Source: Ranitomeya variabilis (Eukaryota > Chordata > Amphibia > Anura > Dendrobatidae). From it: 64,000 nucleotides of DNA. This document shows, piece by piece, positions 46,674-60,313 of this stretch. Below the pieces are notes generated by a model that was not told where the DNA came from, made no database searches, and saw only the letters and a list, made by a program, of their open reading frames with translations. Location of the stretch: contig NC_135232.1 of assembly GCF_051348905.1 (NCBI RefSeq), forward strand, positions 846,090,514 through 846,154,513, written 5' to 3'. The stretch's first letter is position 1. Each line of letters opens with the position of its first letter. A program made the position numbers and the translations under genes.

Positions 46674-47282
46674 TCTTTTAAATTTCATCCTATCACTTTG
46701 TTTAAATTTCAGCTTGTGCTTTAAGTTAAGTTACATGCTTAGTTCACTCATTTGTTATTAAAAAATAAAAATGTTGCTTTTCTTCTAGATAGGAAAAGAT
46801 ACATTTGAATATGTCCAAACTGAATGCACGATGCTTTGCTTGATTTTGGCATTGTACAGTGATATTAAGCAGGAACATATGTTTCCCATAAAAAGCAAGC
46901 AGAACCACAGTGAGCTCTACTTTTCTCTGTAGCACATGTGGCATCAACATTATGAAAGACAATAAACATCAGTACTGAGCTGTACGTATGTGAATTCAGC
47001 TTTGGAGAAAGCTAAATCGATTGCTTGATGTTGCAGCTCCACCTGCTTGTAACTGCACAAGTCTGATAGCTTTTCACTGGGCTGAGTGCTCAACACTGCT
47101 CTTTCCCATTTTCCTATGCATAGAGTTAAAAAAGAGATGTAACCTGACACCTCATTGTGCTGGCAGTGTTGACTTTGATTTTGAGTTTGCACAGTGACAT
47201 AAAGAAAGCAGCATATCTTAGGGTACAGATCGATGAATAGGAAGAGAATCTTAAAAAATGTACAAACTTTTTTCTGGAGAGG

Positions 47283-47355
47283 GCCTGGGTAGCTCAGTCG
47301 GTAGAGCATCAGACTTTTAATCTGAGGGTCCAGGGTTCAAGTCCCTGTTCAGGCG
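47283..47355 (+). tRNA. tRNA-Lys-TTT: tRNA-Lys (TTT)
   Basis: Consensus body. Spacer M=C, R=A; the T6 tract before the next tRNA is interrupted (ACTTTGTTC). Confidence 0.97.
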
Positions 47356-47964
47356 TCTTTTAAATTTCATCCTATCACTTTGTTTAAATTTCAGCTTGTG
47401 CTTTAAGTTAAGTTACATGCTTAGTTCACTCATTTGTTATTAAAAAATAAAAATGTTGCTTTTCTTCTAGATAGGAAAAGATACATTTGAATATGTCCAA
47501 ACTGAATGCACGATGCTTTGCTTGATTTTGGCATTGTACAGTGATATTAAGCAGGAACATATGTTTCCCATAAAAAGCAAGCAGAACCACAGTGAGTTCT
47601 ACTTTTCTCTGTAGCACATGTGGCATCAACATTATGAAAGACAATAAACATCAGTACTGAGCTGTACGTATGTGAATTCAGCTTTGGAGAAAGCTAAATC
47701 AATTGCTTGATGTTGCAGCTCCACCTGCTTGTAACTGCACAAGTCTGATAGCTTTTCACTGGGCTGAGTGCTCAACACTGCTCTTTCCCATTTTCCTATG
47801 CATAGAGTTAAAAAAGAGATGTAACCTGACACCTCATTGTGCTGGCAGTGTTGACTTTGATTTTGAGTTTGCACAGTGACATAAAGAAAGCAGCATATCT
47901 TAGGGTACAGATCGATGAATAGGAAGAGAATCTTAAAAAATGTACAAACTTTGTTCTGGAGAGG

Positions 47965-48037
47965 GCCTGGGTAGCTCAGTCGGTAGAGCATCAGACTTTT
48001 AATCTGAGGGTCCAGGGTTCAAGTCCCTGTTCAGGCG
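47965..48037 (+). tRNA. tRNA-Lys-TTT: tRNA-Lys (TTT)
   Basis: Consensus body. Spacer M=A, R=A: the last M=A unit in the window. Confidence 0.97.
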
Positions 48038-48646
48038 TCTTTTAAATTTCATCCTATCACTTTGTTTAAATTTCAGCTTGTGCTTTAAGTTAAGTTACAT
48101 GCTTAGTTCACTCATTTGTTATTAAAAAATAAAAATGTTGCTTTTCTTCTAGATAGGAAAAGATACATTTGAATATGTCCAAACTGAATGCACGATGCTT
48201 TGCTTGATTTTGGCATTGTACAGTGATATTAAGCAGGAACATATGTTTCCCATAAAAAGCAAGCAGAACCAAAGTGAGTTCTACTTTTCTCTGTAGCACA
48301 TGTGGCATCAACATTATGAAAGACAATAAACATCAGTACTGAGCTGTACGTATGTGAATTCAGCTTTGGAGAAAGCTAAATCAATTGCTTGATGTTGCAG
48401 CTCCACCTGCTTGTAACTGCACAAGTCTGATAGCTTTTCACTGGGCTGAGTGCTCAACACTGCTCTTTCCCATTTTCCTATGCATAGAGTTAAAAAAGAG
48501 ATGTAACCTGACACCTCATTGTGCTGGCAGTGTTGACTTTGATTTTGAGTTTGCACAGTGACATAAAGAAAGCAGCATATCTTAGGGTACAGATCGATGA
48601 ATAGGAAGAGAATCTTAAAAAATGTACAAACTTTTTTCTGGAGAGG

Positions 48647-48719
48647 GCCTGGGTAGCTCAGTCGGTAGAGCATCAGACTTTTAATCTGAGGGTCCAGGGT
48701 TCAAGTCCCTGTTCAGGCG
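48647..48719 (+). tRNA. tRNA-Lys-TTT: tRNA-Lys (TTT)
   Basis: Consensus body. Spacer M=C, R=G. Confidence 0.97.
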
Positions 48720-49328
48720 TCTTTTAAATTTCATCCTATCACTTTGTTTAAATTTCAGCTTGTGCTTTAAGTTAAGTTACATGCTTAGTTCACTCATTTG
48801 TTATTAAAAAATAAAAATGTTGCTTTTCTTCTAGATAGGAAAAGATACATTTGAATATGTCCAAACTGAATGCACGATGCTTTGCTTGATTTTGGCATTG
48901 TACAGTGATATTAAGCAGGAACATATGTTTCCCATAAAAAGCAAGCAGAACCACAGTGAGTTCTACTTTTCTCTGTAGCACATGTGGCATCAACATTATG
49001 AAAGACAATAAACATCAGTACTGAGCTGTACGTATGTGAATTCAGCTTTGGAGAAAGCTAAATCGATTGCTTGATGTTGCAGCTCCACCTGCTTGTAACT
49101 GCACAAGTCTGATAGCTTTTCACTGGGCTGAGTGCTCAACACTGCTCTTTCCCATTTTCCTATGCATAGAGTTAAAAAAGAGATGTAACCTGACACCTCA
49201 TTGTGCTGGCAGTGTTGACTTTGATTTTGAGTTTGCACAGTGACATAAAGAAAGCAGCATATCTTAGGGTACAGATCGATGAATAGGAAGAGAATCTTAA
49301 AAAATGTACAAACTTTTTTCTGGAGAGG

Positions 49329-49401
49329 GCCTGGGTAGCTCAGTCGGTAGAGCATCAGACTTTTAATCTGAGGGTCCAGGGTTCAAGTCCCTGTTCAGGC
49401 G
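49329..49401 (+). tRNA. tRNA-Lys-TTT: tRNA-Lys (TTT)
   Basis: Consensus body. Spacer M=C, R=G. Confidence 0.97.
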
Positions 49402-50010
49402 TCTTTTAAATTTCATCCTATCACTTTGTTTAAATTTCAGCTTGTGCTTTAAGTTAAGTTACATGCTTAGTTCACTCATTTGTTATTAAAAAATAAAAAT
49501 GTTGCTTTTCTTCTAGATAGGAAAAGATACATTTGAATATGTCCAAACTGAATGCACGATGCTTTGCTTGATTTTGGCATTGTACAGTGATATTAAGCAG
49601 GAACATATGTTTCCCATAAAAAGCAAGCAGAACCACAGTGAGTTCTACTTTTCTCTGTAGCACATGTGGCATCAACATTATGAAAGACAATAAACATCAG
49701 TACTGAGCTGTACGTATGTGAATTCAGCTTTGGAGAAAGCTAAATCGATTGCTTGATGTTGCAGCTCCACCTGCTTGTAACTGCACAAGTCTGATAGCTT
49801 TTCACTGGGCTGAGTGCTCAACACTGCTCTTTCCCATTTTCCTATGCATAGAGTTAAAAAAGAGATGTAACCTGACACCTCATTGTGCTGGCAGTGTTGA
49901 CTTTGATTTTGAGTTTGCACAGTGACATAAAGAAAGCAGCATATCTTAGGGTACAGATCGATGAATAGGAAGAGAATCTTAAAAAATGTACAAACTTTTT
50001 TCTGGAGAGG

Positions 50011-50083
50011 GCCTGGGTAGCTCAGTCGGTAGAGCATCAGACTTTTAATCTGAGGGTCCAGGGTTCAAGTCCCTGTTCAGGCG
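50011..50083 (+). tRNA. tRNA-Lys-TTT: tRNA-Lys (TTT)
   Basis: Consensus body. Spacer M=C, R=A. Confidence 0.97.
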
Positions 50084-50692
50084 TCTTTTAAATTTCATCC
50101 TATCACTTTGTTTAAATTTCAGCTTGTGCTTTAAGTTAAGTTACATGCTTAGTTCACTCATTTGTTATTAAAAAATAAAAATGTTGCTTTTCTTCTAGAT
50201 AGGAAAAGATACATTTGAATATGTCCAAACTGAATGCACGATGCTTTGCTTGATTTTGGCATTGTACAGTGATATTAAGCAGGAACATATGTTTCCCATA
50301 AAAAGCAAGCAGAACCACAGTGAGTTCTACTTTTCTCTGTAGCACATGTGGCATCAACATTATGAAAGACAATAAACATCAGTACTGAGCTGTACGTATG
50401 TGAATTCAGCTTTGGAGAAAGCTAAATCAATTGCTTGATGTTGCAGCTCCACCTGCTTGTAACTGCACAAGTCTGATAGCTTTTCACTGGGCTGAGTGCT
50501 CAACACTGCTCTTTCCCATTTTCCTATGCATAGAGTTAAAAAAGAGATGTAACCTGACACCTCATTGTGCTGGCAGTGTTGACTTTGATTTTGAGTTTGC
50601 ACAGTGACATAAAGAAAGCAGCATATCTTAGGGTACAGATCGATGAATAGGAAGAGAATCTTAAAAAATGTACAAACTTTTTTCTGGAGAGG

Positions 50693-50765
50693 GCCTGGGT
50701 AGCTCAGTCGGTAGAGCATCAGACTTTTAATCTGAGGGTCCAGGGTTCAAGTCCCTGTTCAGGCG
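50693..50765 (+). tRNA. tRNA-Lys-TTT: tRNA-Lys (TTT)
   Basis: Consensus body. Spacer M=C, R=A. Confidence 0.97.
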
Positions 50766-51374
50766 TCTTTTAAATTTCATCCTATCACTTTGTTTAAATT
50801 TCAGCTTGTGCTTTAAGTTAAGTTACATGCTTAGTTCACTCATTTGTTATTAAAAAATAAAAATGTTGCTTTTCTTCTAGATAGGAAAAGATACATTTGA
50901 ATATGTCCAAACTGAATGCACGATGCTTTGCTTGATTTTGGCATTGTACAGTGATATTAAGCAGGAACATATGTTTCCCATAAAAAGCAAGCAGAACCAC
51001 AGTGAGTTCTACTTTTCTCTGTAGCACATGTGGCATCAACATTATGAAAGACAATAAACATCAGTACTGAGCTGTACGTATGTGAATTCAGCTTTGGAGA
51101 AAGCTAAATCAATTGCTTGATGTTGCAGCTCCACCTGCTTGTAACTGCACAAGTCTGATAGCTTTTCACTGGGCTGAGTGCTCAACACTGCTCTTTCCCA
51201 TTTTCCTATGCATAGAGTTAAAAAAGAGATGTAACCTGACACCTCATTGTGCTGGCAGTGTTGACTTTGATTTTGAGTTTGCACAGTGACATAAAGAAAG
51301 CAGCATATCTTAGGGTACAGATCGATGAATAGGAAGAGAATCTTAAAAAATGTACAAACTTTTTTCTGGAGAGG

Positions 51375-51447
51375 GCCTGGGTAGCTCAGTCGGTAGAGCA
51401 TCAGACTTTTAATCTGAGGGTCCAGGATTCAAGTCCCTGTTCAGGCG
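51375..51447 (+). tRNA. tRNA-Lys-TTT: tRNA-Lys (TTT), G53A variant
   Basis: A at 51427, eight units after the copy at 45919. Spacer M=C, R=G. Confidence 0.82.
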
Positions 51448-52056
51448 TCTTTTAAATTTCATCCTATCACTTTGTTTAAATTTCAGCTTGTGCTTTAAGT
51501 TAAGTTACATGCTTAGTTCACTCATTTGTTATTAAAAAATAAAAATGTTGCTTTTCTTCTAGATAGGAAAAGATACATTTGAATATGTCCAAACTGAATG
51601 CACGATGCTTTGCTTGATTTTGGCATTGTACAGTGATATTAAGCAGGAACATATGTTTCCCATAAAAAGCAAGCAGAACCACAGTGAGTTCTACTTTTCT
51701 CTGTAGCACATGTGGCATCAACATTATGAAAGACAATAAACATCAGTACTGAGCTGTACGTATGTGAATTCAGCTTTGGAGAAAGCTAAATCGATTGCTT
51801 GATGTTGCAGCTCCACCTGCTTGTAACTGCACAAGTCTGATAGCTTTTCACTGGGCTGAGTGCTCAACACTGCTCTTTCCCATTTTCCTATGCATAGAGT
51901 TAAAAAAGAGATGTAACCTGACACCTCATTGTGCTGGCAGTGTTGACTTTGATTTTGAGTTTGCACAGTGACATAAAGAAAGCAGCATATCTTAGGGTAC
52001 AGATCGATGAATAGGAAGAGAATCTTAAAAAATGTACAAACTTTTTTCTGGAGAGG

Positions 52057-52129
52057 GCCTGGGTAGCTCAGTCGGTAGAGCATCAGACTTTTAATCTGAG
52101 GGTCCAGGGTTCAAGTCCCTGTTCAGGCG
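52057..52129 (+). tRNA. tRNA-Lys-TTT: tRNA-Lys (TTT)
   Basis: Consensus body. Spacer M=C, R=G. Confidence 0.97.
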
Positions 52130-52738
52130 TCTTTTAAATTTCATCCTATCACTTTGTTTAAATTTCAGCTTGTGCTTTAAGTTAAGTTACATGCTTAGTT
52201 CACTCATTTGTTATTAAAAAATAAAAATGTTGCTTTTCTTCTAGATAGGAAAAGATACATTTGAATATGTCCAAACTGAATGCACGATGCTTTGCTTGAT
52301 TTTGGCATTGTACAGTGATATTAAGCAGGAACATATGTTTCCCATAAAAAGCAAGCAGAACCACAGTGAGTTCTACTTTTCTCTGTAGCACATGTGGCAT
52401 CAACATTATGAAAGACAATAAACATCAGTACTGAGCTGTACGTATGTGAATTCAGCTTTGGAGAAAGCTAAATCGATTGCTTGATGTTGCAGCTCCACCT
52501 GCTTGTAACTGCACAAGTCTGATAGCTTTTCACTGGGCTGAGTGCTCAACACTGCTCTTTCCCATTTTCCTATGCATAGAGTTAAAAAAGAGATGTAACC
52601 TGACACCTCATTGTGCTGGCAGTGTTGACTTTGATTTTGAGTTTGCACAGTGACATAAAGAAAGCAGCATATCTTAGGGTACAGATCGATGAATAGGAAG
52701 AGAATCTTAAAAAATGTACAAACTTTTTTCTGGAGAGG

Positions 52739-52811
52739 GCCTGGGTAGCTCAGTCGGTAGAGCATCAGACTTTTAATCTGAGGGTCCAGGGTTCAAGTCC
52801 CTGTTCAGGCG
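52739..52811 (+). tRNA. tRNA-Lys-TTT: tRNA-Lys (TTT)
   Basis: Consensus body. Spacer M=C, R=G. Confidence 0.97.
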
Positions 52812-53420
52812 TCTTTTAAATTTCATCCTATCACTTTGTTTAAATTTCAGCTTGTGCTTTAAGTTAAGTTACATGCTTAGTTCACTCATTTGTTATTAAA
52901 AAATAAAAATGTTGCTTTTCTTCTAGATAGGAAAAGATACATTTGAATATGTCCAAACTGAATGCACGATGCTTTGCTTGATTTTGGCATTGTACAGTGA
53001 TATTAAGCAGGAACATATGTTTCCCATAAAAAGCAAGCAGAACCACAGTGAGTTCTACTTTTCTCTGTAGCACATGTGGCATCAACATTATGAAAGACAA
53101 TAAACATCAGTACTGAGCTGTACGTATGTGAATTCAGCTTTGGAGAAAGCTAAATCGATTGCTTGATGTTGCAGCTCCACCTGCTTGTAACTGCACAAGT
53201 CTGATAGCTTTTCACTGGGCTGAGTGCTCAACACTGCTCTTTCCCATTTTCCTATGCATAGAGTTAAAAAAGAGATGTAACCTGACACCTCATTGTGCTG
53301 GCAGTGTTGACTTTGATTTTGAGTTTGCACAGTGACATAAAGAAAGCAGCATATCTTAGGGTACAGATCGATGAATAGGAAGAGAATCTTAAAAAATGTA
53401 CAAACTTTTTTCTGGAGAGG

Positions 53421-53493
53421 GCCTGGGTAGCTCAGTCGGTAGAGCATCAGACTTTTAATCTGAGGGTCCAGGGTTCAAGTCCCTGTTCAGGCG
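53421..53493 (+). tRNA. tRNA-Lys-TTT: tRNA-Lys (TTT)
   Basis: Consensus body. Spacer M=C, R=A. Confidence 0.97.
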
Positions 53494-54102
53494 TCTTTTA
53501 AATTTCATCCTATCACTTTGTTTAAATTTCAGCTTGTGCTTTAAGTTAAGTTACATGCTTAGTTCACTCATTTGTTATTAAAAAATAAAAATGTTGCTTT
53601 TCTTCTAGATAGGAAAAGATACATTTGAATATGTCCAAACTGAATGCACGATGCTTTGCTTGATTTTGGCATTGTACAGTGATATTAAGCAGGAACATAT
53701 GTTTCCCATAAAAAGCAAGCAGAACCACAGTGAGTTCTACTTTTCTCTGTAGCACATGTGGCATCAACATTATGAAAGACAATAAACATCAGTACTGAGC
53801 TGTACGTATGTGAATTCAGCTTTGGAGAAAGCTAAATCAATTGCTTGATGTTGCAGCTCCACCTGCTTGTAACTGCACAAGTCTGATAGCTTTTCACTGG
53901 GCTGAGTGCTCAACACTGCTCTTTCCCATTTTCCTATGCATAGAGTTAAAAAAGAGATGTAACCTGACACCTCATTGTGCTGGCAGTGTTGACTTTGATT
54001 TTGAGTTTGCACAGTGACATAAAGAAAGCAGCATATCTTAGGGTACAGATCGATGAATAGGAAGAGAATCTTAAAAAATGTACAAACTTTTTTCTGGAGA
54101 GG

Positions 54103-54175
54103 GCCTGGGTAGCTCAGTCGGTAGAGCATCAGACTTTTAATCTGAGGGTCCAGGGTTCAAGTCCCTGTTCAGGCG
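54103..54175 (+). tRNA. tRNA-Lys-TTT: tRNA-Lys (TTT)
   Basis: Consensus body. Spacer M=C, R=G. Confidence 0.97.
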
Positions 54176-54784
54176 TCTTTTAAATTTCATCCTATCACTT
54201 TGTTTAAATTTCAGCTTGTGCTTTAAGTTAAGTTACATGCTTAGTTCACTCATTTGTTATTAAAAAATAAAAATGTTGCTTTTCTTCTAGATAGGAAAAG
54301 ATACATTTGAATATGTCCAAACTGAATGCACGATGCTTTGCTTGATTTTGGCATTGTACAGTGATATTAAGCAGGAACATATGTTTCCCATAAAAAGCAA
54401 GCAGAACCACAGTGAGTTCTACTTTTCTCTGTAGCACATGTGGCATCAACATTATGAAAGACAATAAACATCAGTACTGAGCTGTACGTATGTGAATTCA
54501 GCTTTGGAGAAAGCTAAATCGATTGCTTGATGTTGCAGCTCCACCTGCTTGTAACTGCACAAGTCTGATAGCTTTTCACTGGGCTGAGTGCTCAACACTG
54601 CTCTTTCCCATTTTCCTATGCATAGAGTTAAAAAAGAGATGTAACCTGACACCTCATTGTGCTGGCAGTGTTGACTTTGATTTTGAGTTTGCACAGTGAC
54701 ATAAAGAAAGCAGCATATCTTAGGGTACAGATCGATGAATAGGAAGAGAATCTTAAAAAATGTACAAACTTTTTTCTGGAGAGG

Positions 54785-54857
54785 GCCTGGGTAGCTCAGT
54801 CGGTAGAGCATCAGACTTTTAATCTGAGGGTCCAGGGTTCAAGTCCCTGTTCAGGCG
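54785..54857 (+). tRNA. tRNA-Lys-TTT: tRNA-Lys (TTT)
   Basis: Consensus body. Spacer M=C, R=A. Confidence 0.97.
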
Positions 54858-55466
54858 TCTTTTAAATTTCATCCTATCACTTTGTTTAAATTTCAGCTTG
54901 TGCTTTAAGTTAAGTTACATGCTTAGTTCACTCATTTGTTATTAAAAAATAAAAATGTTGCTTTTCTTCTAGATAGGAAAAGATACATTTGAATATGTCC
55001 AAACTGAATGCACGATGCTTTGCTTGATTTTGGCATTGTACAGTGATATTAAGCAGGAACATATGTTTCCCATAAAAAGCAAGCAGAACCACAGTGAGTT
55101 CTACTTTTCTCTGTAGCACATGTGGCATCAACATTATGAAAGACAATAAACATCAGTACTGAGCTGTACGTATGTGAATTCAGCTTTGGAGAAAGCTAAA
55201 TCAATTGCTTGATGTTGCAGCTCCACCTGCTTGTAACTGCACAAGTCTGATAGCTTTTCACTGGGCTGAGTGCTCAACACTGCTCTTTCCCATTTTCCTA
55301 TGCATAGAGTTAAAAAAGAGATGTAACCTGACACCTCATTGTGCTGGCAGTGTTGACTTTGATTTTGAGTTTGCACAGTGACATAAAGAAAGCAGCATAT
55401 CTTAGGGTACAGATCGATGAATAGGAAGAGAATCTTAAAAAATGTACAAACTTTTTTCTGGAGAGG

Positions 55467-55539
55467 GCCTGGGTAGCTCAGTCGGTAGAGCATCAGACTT
55501 TTAATCTGAGGGTCCAGGGTTTAAGTCCCTGTTCAGGCG
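55467..55539 (+). tRNA. tRNA-Lys-TTT: tRNA-Lys (TTT), C56T variant
   Basis: T at 55522 replaces the near-invariant C56 of the T loop, which pairs with G19 in the tRNA elbow and is a core B-box base. Shared with the copy at 60923. Spacer M=C, R=A. Confidence 0.82.
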
Positions 55540-56148
55540 TCTTTTAAATTTCATCCTATCACTTTGTTTAAATTTCAGCTTGTGCTTTAAGTTAAGTTAC
55601 ATGCTTAGTTCACTCATTTGTTATTAAAAAATAAAAATGTTGCTTTTCTTCTAGATAGGAAAAGATACATTTGAATATGTCCAAACTGAATGCACGATGC
55701 TTTGCTTGATTTTGGCATTGTACAGTGATATTAAGCAGGAACATATGTTTCCCATAAAAAGCAAGCAGAACCACAGTGAGTTCTACTTTTCTCTGTAGCA
55801 CATGTGGCATCAACATTATGAAAGACAATAAACATCAGTACTGAGCTGTACGTATGTGAATTCAGCTTTGGAGAAAGCTAAATCAATTGCTTGATGTTGC
55901 AGCTCCACCTGCTTGTAACTGCACAAGTCTGATAGCTTTTCACTGGGCTGAGTGCTCAACACTGCTCTTTCCCATTTTCCTATGCATAGAGTTAAAAAAG
56001 AGATGTAACCTGACACCTCATTGTGCTGGCAGTGTTGACTTTGATTTTGAGTTTGCACAGTGACATAAAGAAAGCAGCATATCTTAGGGTACAGATCGAT
56101 GAATAGGAAGAGAATCTTAAAAAATGTACAAACTTTTTTCTGGAGAGG

Positions 56149-56221
56149 GCCTGGGTAGCTCAGTCGGTAGAGCATCAGACTTTTAATCTGAGGGTCCAGG
56201 GTTCAAGTCCCTGTTCAGGCG
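56149..56221 (+). tRNA. tRNA-Lys-TTT: tRNA-Lys (TTT)
   Basis: Consensus body. Spacer M=C, R=A. Confidence 0.97.
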
Positions 56222-56830
56222 TCTTTTAAATTTCATCCTATCACTTTGTTTAAATTTCAGCTTGTGCTTTAAGTTAAGTTACATGCTTAGTTCACTCATT
56301 TGTTATTAAAAAATAAAAATGTTGCTTTTCTTCTAGATAGGAAAAGATACATTTGAATATGTCCAAACTGAATGCACGATGCTTTGCTTGATTTTGGCAT
56401 TGTACAGTGATATTAAGCAGGAACATATGTTTCCCATAAAAAGCAAGCAGAACCACAGTGAGTTCTACTTTTCTCTGTAGCACATGTGGCATCAACATTA
56501 TGAAAGACAATAAACATCAGTACTGAGCTGTACGTATGTGAATTCAGCTTTGGAGAAAGCTAAATCAATTGCTTGATGTTGCAGCTCCACCTGCTTGTAA
56601 CTGCACAAGTCTGATAGCTTTTCACTGGGCTGAGTGCTCAACACTGCTCTTTCCCATTTTCCTATGCATAGAGTTAAAAAAGAGATGTAACCTGACACCT
56701 CATTGTGCTGGCAGTGTTGACTTTGATTTTGAGTTTGCACAGTGACATAAAGAAAGCAGCATATCTTAGGGTACAGATCGATGAATAGGAAGAGAATCTT
56801 AAAAAATGTACAAACTTTTTTCTGGAGAGG

Positions 56831-56903
56831 GCCTGGGTAGCTCAGTCGGTAGAGCATCAGACTTTTAATCTGAGGGTCCAGGGTTCAAGTCCCTGTTCAG
56901 GCG
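56831..56903 (+). tRNA. tRNA-Lys-TTT: tRNA-Lys (TTT)
   Basis: Consensus body. Spacer M=C, R=G. Confidence 0.97.
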
Positions 56904-57512
56904 TCTTTTAAATTTCATCCTATCACTTTGTTTAAATTTCAGCTTGTGCTTTAAGTTAAGTTACATGCTTAGTTCACTCATTTGTTATTAAAAAATAAAA
57001 ATGTTGCTTTTCTTCTAGATAGGAAAAGATACATTTGAATATGTCCAAACTGAATGCACGATGCTTTGCTTGATTTTGGCATTGTACAGTGATATTAAGC
57101 AGGAACATATGTTTCCCATAAAAAGCAAGCAGAACCACAGTGAGTTCTACTTTTCTCTGTAGCACATGTGGCATCAACATTATGAAAGACAATAAACATC
57201 AGTACTGAGCTGTACGTATGTGAATTCAGCTTTGGAGAAAGCTAAATCGATTGCTTGATGTTGCAGCTCCACCTGCTTGTAACTGCACAAGTCTGATAGC
57301 TTTTCACTGGGCTGAGTGCTCAACACTGCTCTTTCCCATTTTCCTATGCATAGAGTTAAAAAAGAGATGTAACCTGACACCTCATTGTGCTGGCAGTGTT
57401 GACTTTGATTTTGAGTTTGCACAGTGACATAAAGAAAGCAGCATATCTTAGGGTACAGATCGATGAATAGGAAGAGAATCTTAAAAAATGTACAAACTTT
57501 TTTCTGGAGAGG

Positions 57513-57585
57513 GCCTGGGTAGCTCAGTCGGTAGAGCATCAGACTTTTAATCTGAGGGTCCAGGGTTCAAGTCCCTGTTCAGGCG
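57513..57585 (+). tRNA. tRNA-Lys-TTT: tRNA-Lys (TTT)
   Basis: Consensus body. Spacer M=C, R=A, with a private CTGACCTGTAC near 57887. Confidence 0.97.
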
Positions 57586-58194
57586 TCTTTTAAATTTCAT
57601 CCTATCACTTTGTTTAAATTTCAGCTTGTGCTTTAAGTTAAGTTACATGCTTAGTTCACTCATTTGTTATTAAAAAATAAAAATGTTGCTTTTCTTCTAG
57701 ATAGGAAAAGATACATTTGAATATGTCCAAACTGAATGCACGATGCTTTGCTTGATTTTGGCATTGTACAGTGATATTAAGCAGGAACATATGTTTCCCA
57801 TAAAAAGCAAGCAGAACCACAGTGAGTTCTACTTTTCTCTGTAGCACATGTGGCATCAACATTATGAAAGACAATAAACATCAGTACTGACCTGTACGTA
57901 TGTGAATTCAGCTTTGGAGAAAGCTAAATCAATTGCTTGATGTTGCAGCTCCACCTGCTTGTAACTGCACAAGTCTGATAGCTTTTCACTGGGCTGAGTG
58001 CTCAACACTGCTCTTTCCCATTTTCCTATGCATAGAGTTAAAAAAGAGATGTAACCTGACACCTCATTGTGCTGGCAGTGTTGACTTTGATTTTGAGTTT
58101 GCACAGTGACATAAAGAAAGCAGCATATCTTAGGGTACAGATCGATGAATAGGAAGAGAATCTTAAAAAATGTACAAACTTTTTTCTGGAGAGG

Positions 58195-58267
58195 GCCTGG
58201 GTAGCTCAGTCGGTAGAGCATCAGACTTTTAATCTGAGGGTCCAGGGTTCAAGTCCCTGTTCAGGCG
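58195..58267 (+). tRNA. tRNA-Lys-TTT: tRNA-Lys (TTT)
   Basis: Consensus body. Spacer M=C, R=G. Confidence 0.97.
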
Positions 58268-58876
58268 TCTTTTAAATTTCATCCTATCACTTTGTTTAAA
58301 TTTCAGCTTGTGCTTTAAGTTAAGTTACATGCTTAGTTCACTCATTTGTTATTAAAAAATAAAAATGTTGCTTTTCTTCTAGATAGGAAAAGATACATTT
58401 GAATATGTCCAAACTGAATGCACGATGCTTTGCTTGATTTTGGCATTGTACAGTGATATTAAGCAGGAACATATGTTTCCCATAAAAAGCAAGCAGAACC
58501 ACAGTGAGTTCTACTTTTCTCTGTAGCACATGTGGCATCAACATTATGAAAGACAATAAACATCAGTACTGAGCTGTACGTATGTGAATTCAGCTTTGGA
58601 GAAAGCTAAATCGATTGCTTGATGTTGCAGCTCCACCTGCTTGTAACTGCACAAGTCTGATAGCTTTTCACTGGGCTGAGTGCTCAACACTGCTCTTTCC
58701 CATTTTCCTATGCATAGAGTTAAAAAAGAGATGTAACCTGACACCTCATTGTGCTGGCAGTGTTGACTTTGATTTTGAGTTTGCACAGTGACATAAAGAA
58801 AGCAGCATATCTTAGGGTACAGATCGATGAATAGGAAGAGAATCTTAAAAAATGTACAAACTTTTTTCTGGAGAGG

Positions 58877-58949
58877 GCCTGGGTAGCTCAGTCGGTAGAG
58901 CATCAGACTTTTAATCTGAGGGTCCAGGGTTCAAGTCCCTGTTCAGGCG
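58877..58949 (+). tRNA. tRNA-Lys-TTT: tRNA-Lys (TTT)
   Basis: Consensus body. Spacer M=C, R=A. Confidence 0.97.
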
Positions 58950-59558
58950 TCTTTTAAATTTCATCCTATCACTTTGTTTAAATTTCAGCTTGTGCTTTAA
59001 GTTAAGTTACATGCTTAGTTCACTCATTTGTTATTAAAAAATAAAAATGTTGCTTTTCTTCTAGATAGGAAAAGATACATTTGAATATGTCCAAACTGAA
59101 TGCACGATGCTTTGCTTGATTTTGGCATTGTACAGTGATATTAAGCAGGAACATATGTTTCCCATAAAAAGCAAGCAGAACCACAGTGAGTTCTACTTTT
59201 CTCTGTAGCACATGTGGCATCAACATTATGAAAGACAATAAACATCAGTACTGAGCTGTACGTATGTGAATTCAGCTTTGGAGAAAGCTAAATCAATTGC
59301 TTGATGTTGCAGCTCCACCTGCTTGTAACTGCACAAGTCTGATAGCTTTTCACTGGGCTGAGTGCTCAACACTGCTCTTTCCCATTTTCCTATGCATAGA
59401 GTTAAAAAAGAGATGTAACCTGACACCTCATTGTGCTGGCAGTGTTGACTTTGATTTTGAGTTTGCACAGTGACATAAAGAAAGCAGCATATCTTAGGGT
59501 ACAGATCGATGAATAGGAAGAGAATCTTAAAAAATGTACAAACTTTTTTCTGGAGAGG

Positions 59559-59631
59559 GCCTGGGTAGCTCAGTCGGTAGAGCATCAGACTTTTAATCTG
59601 AGGGTCCAGGGTTCAAGTCCCTGTTCAGGCG
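59559..59631 (+). tRNA. tRNA-Lys-TTT: tRNA-Lys (TTT)
   Basis: Consensus body. Spacer M=C, R=G. Confidence 0.97.
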
Positions 59632-60240
59632 TCTTTTAAATTTCATCCTATCACTTTGTTTAAATTTCAGCTTGTGCTTTAAGTTAAGTTACATGCTTAG
59701 TTCACTCATTTGTTATTAAAAAATAAAAATGTTGCTTTTCTTCTAGATAGGAAAAGATACATTTGAATATGTCCAAACTGAATGCACGATGCTTTGCTTG
59801 ATTTTGGCATTGTACAGTGATATTAAGCAGGAACATATGTTTCCCATAAAAAGCAAGCAGAACCACAGTGAGTTCTACTTTTCTCTGTAGCACATGTGGC
59901 ATCAACATTATGAAAGACAATAAACATCAGTACTGAGCTGTACGTATGTGAATTCAGCTTTGGAGAAAGCTAAATCGATTGCTTGATGTTGCAGCTCCAC
60001 CTGCTTGTAACTGCACAAGTCTGATAGCTTTTCACTGGGCTGAGTGCTCAACACTGCTCTTTCCCATTTTCCTATGCATAGAGTTAAAAAAGAGATGTAA
60101 CCTGACACCTCATTGTGCTGGCAGTGTTGACTTTGATTTTGAGTTTGCACAGTGACATAAAGAAAGCAGCATATCTTAGGGTACAGATCGATGAATAGGA
60201 AGAGAATCTTAAAAAATGTACAAACTTTTTTCTGGAGAGG

Positions 60241-60313
60241 GCCTGGGTAGCTCAGTCGGTAGAGCATCAGACTTTTAATCTGAGGGTCCAGGGTTCAAGT
60301 CCCTGTTCAGGCG
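60241..60313 (+). tRNA. tRNA-Lys-TTT: tRNA-Lys (TTT)
   Basis: Consensus body. Spacer M=C, R=A. Confidence 0.97.

Larger units (their letters stand above)
52739..57512 (+). repeat. Eight-unit-period block, copy 1 (seven units)
   Basis: R alleles from the unit at 52739 read G A G A A A G, and the tRNA at 55467 carries C56T. The same series recurs 5,456 bp (8 x 682) later. Confidence 0.6.
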